NCBI RefSeq assembly: GCF_036379515.1
Contig: NZ_DASVGN010000038.1
Location: 124,001-188,000 of the forward strand
Length of the DNA: 64,000 nt
From: Castellaniella sp036379515
GTDB lineage: Bacteria; Pseudomonadota; Gammaproteobacteria; Burkholderiales; Burkholderiaceae_B
Direction: 5' to 3'
Shown: positions 8,988 through 16,717 of the stretch, one piece after another
Numbering within the stretch: position 1 is the first letter of the stretch
How the letters are laid out: every line of letters starts with the position of its first letter
Made by a program: the position numbers and the translations under genes
Notes under the pieces: generated by a model
What the model saw: only the letters and a program-made list of their open reading frames with translations
Database searches by the model: none
What the model was told of the DNA's origin: nothing

Positions 8988-10742
8988 ATGGCAAACCCCA
9001 CTCGCAAGTCCCTGATTCCGACGACCTTCTATGAGCATGCCCGCCATAGTCGCCGGGGACTGTATTGGCTCACGCCTGCCATCGTGCTGGTGCTTTATCT
9101 TTGCGTGATGGGCGCTTTCATTTGGCTGCAACGCCTGCAAAGCGATAGCGTCATGTTCGTGACGATCGACCAGGAAACGCGACAACAGCGCCTGATGATG
9201 GTAGTGTTCGCGCTCTCGCTGGTCATTGTATTCAGCCTGTTGGCACTCTGGCGCTATACCCGTTTTCGTACTCAGGCCGAGGCCGCCTTGCTGGCCGAAA
9301 CCGGCTTTCGCCGAGCCATGGAAAACTCGATGTCTACCGGCATGCGGGTCTTCGACATGCAGGGCCGCATCGCCTACGTCAACCCTGCGTTCTGCCGCAT
9401 GATAGGCTGGAACGAAGCCGATCTCATCGGCCGCACCGCCCCCTTTCCCTACTGGCTGCCCGGGCGCCACGACCACCATCGCGAAACGCTGGCGCAGCTG
9501 TTATCGGGCCGGACCCCCAGCAGTGGGCTCGAAATCGAGGCACAACGTCGGGATGGTTCGCGTTTTACGGCCCGCATGTATGTCTCGCCGCTACGCGACC
9601 CGAACGGTGAACAGATCGGCTGGATGACCTCCATGACCGACATCACGGAACCCAAGCGCATCCGTGAAGCGCTGACGGCCGCGCACGAGCGCTTCATGAC
9701 GGTGCTCGAAGGGCTGGACGACGCCATCTCGGTCGTGGCCGACACGCCCGAAGGCCTGGAGCTTCTGTTCGCCAACCGTACATATCGGCGGCTGTTTGGC
9801 GCACAGACGGGCGGCCACGCCGAACTCCTGGGAGGCCGCCTCGGACGCTTCACCGATGAAACGATGGAGCTCTTTTCGTCGTCGGCGCAGCGCTGGTTCG
9901 AAGTACACCACCGCATGCTGGCCTGGACGGACTCACGACGGGTACGCCTGCAGGTGGCGCGCGACATTACCGAGCGCCGGCGACACGAAGAAGAATCGCG
10001 CGTCCAACAAGAAAAGGCGCAGCTCACCAGCCGCCTGACCACTATGGGTGAAATGGCTTCATCTCTGGCACACGAGCTGAACCAGCCACTGACGGCCATC
10101 AGCAACTACAACATGGCAGCCGTCGCCATGCTGAAGTCAGGAAAAGCCCCCATGGAATCCCTGCTACAGGCCTTGGAAAAGGCCTCACGGCAGGCCGAGC
10201 GCGCCGGGAAAATCATCAGCCGCATCCGCGAATTCGTCAAACGCAGTGAACCGCGCCGCCAGGCAGTGGGGCTGACCCGTATCGTCGAGAACGCCGTCGG
10301 CTTTGCCGACATCGACGCGCGCAAACGCCGCATCGAGATTGCGCTGGACATGCCCGACCCGGTGCCCACCGTGATGGCCGATCCCATCTTGATCGAGCAG
10401 GTACTGCTCAATCTCTTGAAGAACGGTGCGGAAGCCATGGAAAACAGCGAATACCGTACTTTGCACGTCAAGATTACCGACCAGGACCCGCAAGTGGAAA
10501 TCGCCGTGATCGACCGCGGACACGGCCTGCGCAACCCCGAGCGGCTTTTCGAACCGTTCTACAGTACCAAATCTGAAGGCCTGGGCATGGGCCTGAACAT
10601 TTGCCGCACCATCATAGAATCGCACCATGGCCGCCTTTGGGCGACTGCCAACCCCGAAGGCGGTACGATCTTCAGATTCACCTTGCCAAAGGCCACGCCC
10701 GCCTTGCAGTCACAAGAACTCACGGAGGAACACACCGCATGA
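8988..10742 (+). CDS. PAS-domain sensor histidine kinase (FixL/NtrB-like)
   Basis: A 584-residue inner-membrane kinase. Two membrane segments (about 27-47 and 70-88) enclose a short periplasmic loop. A PAS/PAC region follows at about 105-225 (ending GWMTSMTDITEPKR), then a second PAS-like segment, a HisKA box with phosphate-accepting H362 (SSLAHELNQPL), and the ATPase with N box (LLNLLKNGAEAM), G1 (DRGHGL) and GLGMGLNI. The signal is unknown; heme binding cannot be judged from sequence. I start at MANPTRKS; an upstream in-frame start at 8913 would overlap the promoter region. Its stop overlaps the regulator start by ATGA, so the two are a cognate pair. Confidence 0.9.
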   Translation: MANPTRKSLIPTTFYEHARHSRRGLYWLTPAIVLVLYLCVMGAFIWLQRLQSDSVMFVTIDQETRQQRLMMVVFALSLVIVFSLLALWRYTRFRTQAEAALLAETGFRRAMENSMSTGMRVFDMQGRIAYVNPAFCRMIGWNEADLIGRTAPFPYWLPGRHDHHRETLAQLLSGRTPSSGLEIEAQRRDGSRFTARMYVSPLRDPNGEQIGWMTSMTDITEPKRIREALTAAHERFMTVLEGLDDAISVVADTPEGLELLFANRTYRRLFGAQTGGHAELLGGRLGRFTDETMELFSSSAQRWFEVHHRMLAWTDSRRVRLQVARDITERRRHEEESRVQQEKAQLTSRLTTMGEMASSLAHELNQPLTAISNYNMAAVAMLKSGKAPMESLLQALEKASRQAERAGKIISRIREFVKRSEPRRQAVGLTRIVENAVGFADIDARKRRIEIALDMPDPVPTVMADPILIEQVLLNLLKNGAEAMENSEYRTLHVKITDQDPQVEIAVIDRGHGLRNPERLFEPFYSTKSEGLGMGLNICRTIIESHHGRLWATANPEGGTIFRFTLPKATPALQSQELTEEHTA

Positions 10743-11362
10743 CCGATCATCAAGTATCCAGCACGATCTACATTGTCGATGACGACGAGGCCGTGCGCGA
10801 CTCCCTGCGCTGGCTGCTCGAAGCCAACGGCTATGTCGTGCGCAGTTATGCGGGCGCCGAAGAATTTCTGGCTGCCTATGAACCCGAGCAGGTGGGGGTC
10901 CTGATCGCCGACGTACGGATGCCCGGCATGAGCGGTCTGGAACTGCAAGAAGCCCTCATTGCACGCAAGGCGCCGCTGCCTATCGTATTCATCACCGGTC
11001 ACGGCGACGTTCCCATGGCCGTGTCCACCATGAAAAAGGGCGCGGTCGACTTCCTTGAAAAGCCCTTCAACGAGGCCGACTTGCGCAATATCGTGGCCAC
11101 CATGCTGAATCAGGCTTACGAGCGGGTGCACGACGCGCAAGTTCAACGCGATCAGCAGGCCGTGCTCGGTCGCCTGACGGCGCGCGAGCAGCAAGTGCTG
11201 GAACGTATCGTCGCCGGCAGGCTCAACAAGCAGATTGCAGGTGACCTCAACATCAGTATCAAGACCGTCGAAGCTCACCGTGCCAACATCATGGAAAAGC
11301 TCGAGGTCACCACGGTCGCCGATCTCATGAAGATCGCCCTGACCCGCACCGAGGAAGCCTGA
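10739..11362 (+). CDS. FixJ/NarL-type response regulator
   Basis: A 207-residue DNA-binding regulator. The receiver domain has acidic residues in IVDDDEA, phospho-acceptor D58 in ADVRMPG, T86 and K108 (FLEKPF). A LuxR-type helix-turn-helix at about 145-200 (LTAREQQVLERIVAG ... KTVEAHRANIMEKL) follows. The receiver and output match the FixJ/TodT/StyR group. It starts inside the kinase stop codon (ATGA). It is followed after one base by folD, so the regulator is probably co-transcribed with folD and prlC. Its targets are not known; the divergent aceE promoter is one candidate. Confidence 0.92.
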   Translation: MTDHQVSSTIYIVDDDEAVRDSLRWLLEANGYVVRSYAGAEEFLAAYEPEQVGVLIADVRMPGMSGLELQEALIARKAPLPIVFITGHGDVPMAVSTMKKGAVDFLEKPFNEADLRNIVATMLNQAYERVHDAQVQRDQQAVLGRLTAREQQVLERIVAGRLNKQIAGDLNISIKTVEAHRANIMEKLEVTTVADLMKIALTRTEEA

Positions 11363-11363
11363 C

Positions 11364-12218
11364 ATGAGCGCACGCATCATCGACGGCAAAGCCTTGTCTG
11401 CACAGGTACGAGCGGAAATCGCCCTGCGCGTTGGCGAACTCGTCAAGCGTGGCACCACACCGGGTCTGGCCGTCGTGCTGGTCGGCGAAGACGCAGCGTC
11501 ACAAATCTACGTGCGCAACAAGGCTGCAGCCTGCGAAGCCGCCGGCATGCTGTCTCGAGCAATTCAACTGGGTGCCGACACGACAGAAGACGAACTGCTG
11601 GACGTCATCGATTCACTTAATCGCGACCCGGCCATCCATGGCATTTTGGTGCAGCTGCCCCTGCCGGGGCACATCAACGCCGGTTCCGTGATCGAATCCA
11701 TTTCACCCCTCAAAGACGTGGACGGATTTCACGTCAGCAACGCCGGCCTGCTCATGACGGGACGCCCGCTGTTTCGGCCCTGCACACCGTACGGCATCAT
11801 GAAGATGCTCGAATCCGAGGCGACCCCCTTGCGTGGCGCCGAGGCGGTCATCGTGGGGGCAAGCAACATCGTAGGCAAGCCCATGGCCATGCTGCTGCTC
11901 GCGGCGGGTGCCACGGTCACCCTATGCAACTCCAAGACGCGCGATCTCGCGTCACAGACGCGGCGCGCCGACGTGCTGGTCGTCGCCACCGGAAAGCCCG
12001 GAATCGTCACCGGCGATATGATCAAGCGCGGCGCGGTCGTCATCGACGTAGGCATCAACCGCTTGGCCAATGGCAAGCTGGTGGGCGACGTCGACTTTGA
12101 ATCCGCGGTGCCCATTGCATCCGCCATCACGCCGGTCCCGGGCGGCGTGGGCCCCATGACAATCGCCATGTTGCTTATGAATACACTTGAGGCAGCCGAA
12201 CGGACTGCCCGGCATTGA
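11364..12218 (+). CDS. folD: Methylenetetrahydrofolate dehydrogenase/cyclohydrolase
   Basis: FolD interconverts 5,10-methylene-, 5,10-methenyl- and 10-formyl-tetrahydrofolate using NADP. The 284 residues match the family length. The substrate motif YVRNK places the catalytic Tyr49 and Lys53. The NADP fold is GASNIVGKPMA, and the C-terminal PGGVGPMTIAMLL is the family signature. It starts one base after the regulator stop, so it is likely translationally coupled to the two-component genes, an unusual placement for a housekeeping folate enzyme. Confidence 0.95.
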   Translation: MSARIIDGKALSAQVRAEIALRVGELVKRGTTPGLAVVLVGEDAASQIYVRNKAAACEAAGMLSRAIQLGADTTEDELLDVIDSLNRDPAIHGILVQLPLPGHINAGSVIESISPLKDVDGFHVSNAGLLMTGRPLFRPCTPYGIMKMLESEATPLRGAEAVIVGASNIVGKPMAMLLLAAGATVTLCNSKTRDLASQTRRADVLVVATGKPGIVTGDMIKRGAVVIDVGINRLANGKLVGDVDFESAVPIASAITPVPGGVGPMTIAMLLMNTLEAAERTARH

Positions 12219-12249
12219 AATCCATGAGGTTCGCCCCCATTCAAGATCC

Positions 12250-14331
12250 ATGACCTCTACCCTTCCTACCGGCAATCCCCTCCTCGTTCCGGCCGAGGCA
12301 TTCGTCGATTACTCGGCCGTGCGACCCGAGCACATCGAAGCAGCCATCCGCGAACTGATCGCGAGCACTCGAAGTACGGTCGAAGCTGCTGCTGCCTGCG
12401 CCGAGGACCCCACCTGGGACAATCTGGTCGAAGTCATTGAAGACCCGTCCGAACGCCTCCACCGAGCCTGGGCCATCGCCGGCCACCTCAATGCGGTCGT
12501 GAATACGCCAGAGCTGCGCGCGGCTTACAACACATGCCTGCCTCTCATGAGCGAGTTCTCCACCTGGGTCGGGCTGCATCATGGCCTGTACGCGCGCTAT
12601 TGCGCGCTGGCCATCAGCCCACTGTACGCGACGCTATCTCCTACCCGACAGCGTATCGTGGACCTTGCCCTGCGGGATTTCCGCCTGAGCGGCGTCGAGC
12701 TCGAAGGCGCGGCGCGTGACACCTACGCACGCAACTCAGACCTCCAAGCGCAAGTTGCCCAGAAATTTTCCGAAAACGTCATGGACGCCACTGACGGCTG
12801 GACATTGCTCATCACTGACAAATCCCGCCTCGCAGGCGTCCCCGACAACGTGGTGACTGCGGCCCAACAAGCAGCCGCGGCGGATCATGCCGAGGGATGG
12901 AAGCTCACCTTGCACATGCCGTGTTATCTACCCATCATGCAGCATGCGCAAGACCGTGAATTGCGCCAGACGCTGTATCGCGCCTACGGCACACGGGCTT
13001 CGGATCAAGGCGACACCACATTCGACAACTCTGAACCCATCGAGTCACTGCTTGCGCTCCGCGCCGAAGAAGCTTCGTTGCTAGGCTATGCCAACTTTGC
13101 GTCGCTGCAGCTTGAAACCCGCATGGCGCACGACGCCCCTCAGATCCTCGCATTCCTGCGTGAGCTGGCCGCTCGCGCGCGGCCCAGCGCCGAACGCGAT
13201 CTCGCCGAACTTCGCGCGTTTGCGGCTGAACAGCTTGGCCTCTCAACGCTGGAACCTTGGGACGTGGCCTATGCCTCAGAACGGCTGCGCGAATCTCGGT
13301 ATGCGTACTCCGACGAAGAGCTGCGCCCCTATTTCACCGAATCCCACGTGTTGCAAGGCCTGTTCCAGGTCATCCATACCCTGTTCGGCGTGCACCTCGA
13401 AGCTTGCGATGCACGCGCCTGGCACGCCGACGCCCGCATCTATCGTGTCTTGACCGCCCAGGGCCAGGAACTGGGGAGGCTGGGAATCGACCTCTACGCA
13501 CGCGCAGGCAAGCAGGGCGGCGCATGGGTCGATAGCGAACGCAGCCGTCGGCGCCACGGACAGGAACTGCACACCCCTCTGGCCTGGCTGACCTGCAATT
13601 TTGCGGCGCCACAAGGTTCACAAGAGGCACTGCTCTCTCACGACGAAGTGATCACCCTGTTTCACGAGAGTGGCCACGCCATGCATGCGTTGCTTTCCCG
13701 TGTCGACGAGCCGGCAGCGGCCGCGTTTGCAGCAGTCGAATGGGATGCAATCGAAATGCCCTCGCAATTCATGGAAAATTTCTGCTGGGAATGGGGTGTC
13801 CTGAAGTCCCTGACCCATCACACGGATACAGGCGAGCCCTTGCCTCGTGAGCTCTACGACAAGATGGTGTCTGCAAAGAACTTTCAAAGCGGCTTGCAAA
13901 CCCTGCGTCAGGTCGAGTTCGCCCTCTTTGACATGCTGATCCACACTCAGGCCAACGGGTTGTCAATCAGTGAGGTGCTCGATACGCTCGACCAAGTTCG
14001 CCGCGAAGTGGCGCTGCTGGTCCCACCCGCGTGGCACCGTTTTCCACACGCGTTCTCGCACCTGTTCGGCGGCGGATATGGCGCGGGCTACTACAGCTAC
14101 AAATGGGCCGAGGTGCTGTCGGCAGACGCCTTTGCAGCCTTTGAAGAACACGCGCATCCTACTCCGGATGGCACCCGGGACGTATTCGATGCCGCCACGT
14201 GTCGCCGTTATCTCGACGAAGTCATTGCCGTGGGGGGATCTCGCCCCGCCGCAGATTCCTTCAAGGCCTTCCGAGGCCGAGACCCCAGCATGGACGCACT
14301 TCTGCGCCACAGCGGGTTACTAGAGGCCTGA
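12250..14331 (+). CDS. prlC: Oligopeptidase A, M3-family zinc metallopeptidase
   Basis: A cytoplasmic 693-residue peptidase that degrades short peptides, including cleaved signal peptides. The zinc site is HESGH (H472, H476, with E473 catalytic) and the third ligand is E502 in AIEMPSQFMENF. The C-terminal RFPHAFSHLFGGGYGAGYYSY is typical of M3 peptidases. I start at MTSTLPTGNPLL, 31 bases after folD; an earlier in-frame ATG at 12187 overlaps folD. It is followed by the SCO gene after two bases. Confidence 0.93.
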   Translation: MTSTLPTGNPLLVPAEAFVDYSAVRPEHIEAAIRELIASTRSTVEAAAACAEDPTWDNLVEVIEDPSERLHRAWAIAGHLNAVVNTPELRAAYNTCLPLMSEFSTWVGLHHGLYARYCALAISPLYATLSPTRQRIVDLALRDFRLSGVELEGAARDTYARNSDLQAQVAQKFSENVMDATDGWTLLITDKSRLAGVPDNVVTAAQQAAAADHAEGWKLTLHMPCYLPIMQHAQDRELRQTLYRAYGTRASDQGDTTFDNSEPIESLLALRAEEASLLGYANFASLQLETRMAHDAPQILAFLRELAARARPSAERDLAELRAFAAEQLGLSTLEPWDVAYASERLRESRYAYSDEELRPYFTESHVLQGLFQVIHTLFGVHLEACDARAWHADARIYRVLTAQGQELGRLGIDLYARAGKQGGAWVDSERSRRRHGQELHTPLAWLTCNFAAPQGSQEALLSHDEVITLFHESGHAMHALLSRVDEPAAAAFAAVEWDAIEMPSQFMENFCWEWGVLKSLTHHTDTGEPLPRELYDKMVSAKNFQSGLQTLRQVEFALFDMLIHTQANGLSISEVLDTLDQVRREVALLVPPAWHRFPHAFSHLFGGGYGAGYYSYKWAEVLSADAFAAFEEHAHPTPDGTRDVFDAATCRRYLDEVIAVGGSRPAADSFKAFRGRDPSMDALLRHSGLLEA

Positions 14332-14333
14332 TC

Positions 14334-14930
14334 ATGTTTCCATCGCAAGCATCCTGGATACGACGCGGCATTGTGGCATTGCTGTTGTGGACGAGCTGTC
14401 TCGCCATGGCAAGCGCTGCCGTTCACCCTGTGCGAGGGTTCCTGCCGGATCTGCAGTTTTCCCTGCAGGGGGCCGGTGACGTCACCATGACGCAAAAGGA
14501 TTTTGCCGGCAAGGTCGTCCTGATGTTCTTCGGCTATGCCAGCTGTCCGGACATCTGTCCCACGACCATGGCGCAGCTTGCGCAAGTGATTGAATCGCTG
14601 GGCTCCAAGGCCGATCAAGTGCGAATTCTGTTCGTAAGCGTGGACCCGCATCGCGACACGCCTGACATCCTGCAACACTACGTGGATCAATTCGATCCCC
14701 ACGCGATCGGTCTCACCGGCAGCGAAAGCGCCATTGCCTCACTCGCACGGCGCTACCGCGTTGCCTACCAGATTGAAAAGCCCTCGAGCAGCGCCCCCAA
14801 CGCACCTTACGAGGTCTCGCACAGCCGGGGCATTTTCTGTTTCGACCAAAAGGGGCGCGCCGTGTGGTTGGCCTCGGACAGCGAGTCACGCAGCGACCTG
14901 ATTGCCGCCATCAAGCCGCTGCTGCACTGA
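14334..14930 (+). CDS. SCO1/SenC/PrrC-family copper chaperone
   Basis: A 198-residue membrane-anchored or exported thioredoxin-fold protein. An N-terminal hydrophobic signal (about 12-28, ending MASAA) is followed by the copper/redox motif GYASCPDICPTT with C71 and C75, and the third copper ligand H164 in EVSHSRG. SCO proteins deliver copper to the CuA site of cytochrome c oxidase or keep it reduced. It starts two bases after prlC and ends one base before the convergent flavoprotein gene of the copper module. Confidence 0.92.
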   Translation: MFPSQASWIRRGIVALLLWTSCLAMASAAVHPVRGFLPDLQFSLQGAGDVTMTQKDFAGKVVLMFFGYASCPDICPTTMAQLAQVIESLGSKADQVRILFVSVDPHRDTPDILQHYVDQFDPHAIGLTGSESAIASLARRYRVAYQIEKPSSSAPNAPYEVSHSRGIFCFDQKGRAVWLASDSESRSDLIAAIKPLLH

Positions 14931-14931
14931 T

Positions 14932-16317
14932 CTATATCCTTTGGCGATCGGCGTCGCGCAAGGCGGTCCGAATCCCTTCTTCAATGGTTGGATGATAAAA
15001 GGGCAGCTTGAGCATATCGGGCACGGTAAGCTTCATTTGCAGCGCCCAGGCGAGCAAATGCGCGACGTGCTCGGCATCCGGCCCCACCATCTCGGCCCCC
15101 AGGAACAGCCCGCCTGCCCGCTGCATGTAGACTCGCAGAACGCCCTGATTACGCAGCATGACGCGCGAGCGCCCCTGCCGAGTCCAATCGACCTCGCCCA
15201 CCACAATCGCATCGGGGTCCAGCGTGCGAAACGGCTGCCCGACACGCATGATCTGAGGATCGCTGAAGACGACCGCCATCGGTGCCCGCCGTGGTAGCGC
15301 CTGGACGTTCGGCCACACCGCGGCGTTGAACCCGGCAAGCCGGCCATCGTCCGAAGCTTCGTGCTGAATCGCGTGGCGACCCGTCACGTCACCCGCCAGG
15401 AACACGGGCTGCCCCGCCACCTGCAAGGTAGATGGATCAAAACGCGGCATGCCATGTTCATCCAGAGGCATATTCGTACGCTCAAGATGCATATCGGCAA
15501 GCGTCGGGTGTCTGCCTGCTGTCACCAGCACACGATCAAAGCGCTCTGTCGTGGATCGACCGTCGGCATCGCGCCAGCTCACCACCGCCTGATGACCCTC
15601 TCGAGCTACGGTTTGAACCTGGGCATGACTCACCAACGACAAAGCCGGCCCCAGAGCAGCCACCGCAGCATCCCGAACGATGGGGTCGTCAAGCTGTGCA
15701 AAGCTGCCCGAGCGATTGAGGACACGTACCCGCACCCCCAGACGCGCCAAGGCCAGCCCCAGTTCGACGCCGATAACGCCAGACCCCACCACCAGCACGC
15801 TGGAAGGCAGATCCTCCCAATCGAAGACGTCGTCGTTGACGACAGCAAGATCCTTCAGCGGATGGTAGATCTCGGGCACGAAAGGCCGCGTTCCTGTGGC
15901 CAATACGATGCGGCTCGCCCGCACCACGGCCCCACTGGCCGCTTGCAGGACCCCATCCTCCAGGAATTCGACAGTCGAATCCAGGCGCGCCTCAGCCGGC
16001 ATGGCCTGCACGTCAGCCACCACGAAACCGACGAACCGATCACGTTCGCTGCGCACGCGCTGCATGACCGCACGCCCATCAACCTGAGGGCTCCCTGCGT
16101 GGATGCCAAACTGTGTGGCCGTCCGCACGTGCTCCGCCGCATCGGCCGCCGCGATCAGCAACTTGGACGGCATGCAGCCCACGCGCGCGCACATCGTTCC
16201 GTGTGGCCCACCCTCGACAAGCAGTGGCCTGAGCCCTGCCTTCTGTACCGCACGCCAGGCGGGCAGGCCAGCCGAGCCCGCACCCACCACGGCGACATCA
16301 CACTCAATCGTGGACAT
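14932..16317 (-). CDS. FAD/NAD(P) disulfide oxidoreductase, dihydrolipoyl dehydrogenase-like
   Basis: A 461-residue flavoprotein of the lipoamide dehydrogenase/glutathione reductase/mercuric reductase family. It has the FAD fold VVGAGSAGLPAW, redox-active C43 and C48 in GTMCARVGCMPSK, the NAD(P) fold VVGSGVIGVELG, FLAGDVTGRHAIQHEAS near the FAD ribityl site and the C-terminal active-site HPTIEEG. It lacks the N-terminal lipoyl domain of LpdA, so it is a separate paralogue. It lies 15 bases after copZ on the same strand. This suggests a copper-linked role (keeping thiols reduced), comparable in position to gorB in the Bordetella copZ-prxgrx-gorB operon. The physiological substrate is unknown. 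Confidence 0.85.
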   Translation of the reverse strand: MSTIECDVAVVGAGSAGLPAWRAVQKAGLRPLLVEGGPHGTMCARVGCMPSKLLIAAADAAEHVRTATQFGIHAGSPQVDGRAVMQRVRSERDRFVGFVVADVQAMPAEARLDSTVEFLEDGVLQAASGAVVRASRIVLATGTRPFVPEIYHPLKDLAVVNDDVFDWEDLPSSVLVVGSGVIGVELGLALARLGVRVRVLNRSGSFAQLDDPIVRDAAVAALGPALSLVSHAQVQTVAREGHQAVVSWRDADGRSTTERFDRVLVTAGRHPTLADMHLERTNMPLDEHGMPRFDPSTLQVAGQPVFLAGDVTGRHAIQHEASDDGRLAGFNAAVWPNVQALPRRAPMAVVFSDPQIMRVGQPFRTLDPDAIVVGEVDWTRQGRSRVMLRNQGVLRVYMQRAGGLFLGAEMVGPDAEHVAHLLAWALQMKLTVPDMLKLPFYHPTIEEGIRTALRDADRQRI

Positions 16318-16332
16318 GTAGACGACCCCCGG

Positions 16333-16533
16333 TCAGGCAGTTTGCACGTCGTACCCGGCGTCGACGATGGCGGCCGCCAGAGCCGCTGGATTTTCTGCCG
16401 GCTCGATCGTCACACGATGACTGGCCAGGTCGGCATCCACATGCGCAGTGGGCGCGATGGCCTTGACAGCGCGCGTGATGGTCTGAACGCAGTGATTGCA
16501 GGTCATGTCGGAAACGATGAATTCGGTTTTCAT
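16333..16533 (-). CDS. copZ: CopZ-like cytosolic copper chaperone (HMA domain)
   Basis: A 66-residue heavy-metal-associated domain protein with the Cu(I)-binding motif DMTCNHC (C12, C15). CopZ proteins bind Cu(I) in the cytosol and hand it to CopA or CueR. The start MKTEFIVSDMTC has a strong AAAGGAGC ribosome site; a longer in-frame reading to 16653 would cover the promoter. A CueR-like promoter lies about 50 bases upstream. The flavin reductase follows directly. Confidence 0.93.
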   Translation of the reverse strand: MKTEFIVSDMTCNHCVQTITRAVKAIAPTAHVDADLASHRVTIEPAENPAALAAAIVDAGYDVQTA

Positions 16534-16582
16534 GGACAAGCTCCTTTCATTCGCCGCATCAAGCGGTACGATTCTGTGGCCT

Positions 16583-16613
16583 ATGTTAAACCTTGACTCT
16601 GTGACAAGCTCAA
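16583..16613 (-). promoter_or_regulatory. MerR-family (CueR-like) promoter and operator for copZ
   Basis: On the minus strand TTGAGC (16608-16613) and TAACAT (16583-16588) are separated by exactly 19 bases, the overlong spacer that marks MerR-family promoters. The spacer carries an inverted repeat CTTG-N9-CAAG (16592-16608). This architecture and the linked cueR gene make copper-activated transcription of copZ and the flavoprotein likely. Confidence 0.62.
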
Positions 16614-16636
16614 ATCTCTTCAATTCTTGCCAATCC

Positions 16637-16655
16637 CCTTGACATTGACACAAGG
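16637..16655 (+). promoter_or_regulatory. Second CueR-like operator, upstream of copA
   Basis: CCTTG and CAAGG arms separated by nine bases form the same CTTG-N9-CAAG dyad as in the copZ promoter. It lies 62 bases before the copA start. TAGAGT at 16657-16662 could be the -10 element at the expected distance, but the matching -35 position (AATCCC) is poor, so the promoter part is less certain than the operator. Confidence 0.5.
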
Positions 16656-16717
16656 TTAGAGTTCATCATCAGGCCGTCATTAGGTCATCAGGTTTCCAGT
16701 CTTTCAGAGGGTCTCTC

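Noticed and set aside
15361..16596. A 411-codon open frame opposite the flavoprotein and copZ
   Set aside because: It lies antisense to two well-supported genes, is rich in His, Arg and Gln as is usual for shadow frames, and shows no family motif.
16641..16668. TTGACA upstream of copA as an ordinary -35 element
   Set aside because: At 16-18 bases downstream there is no -10-like sequence (TTCATC or similar); a MerR-type arrangement around the dyad fits better.
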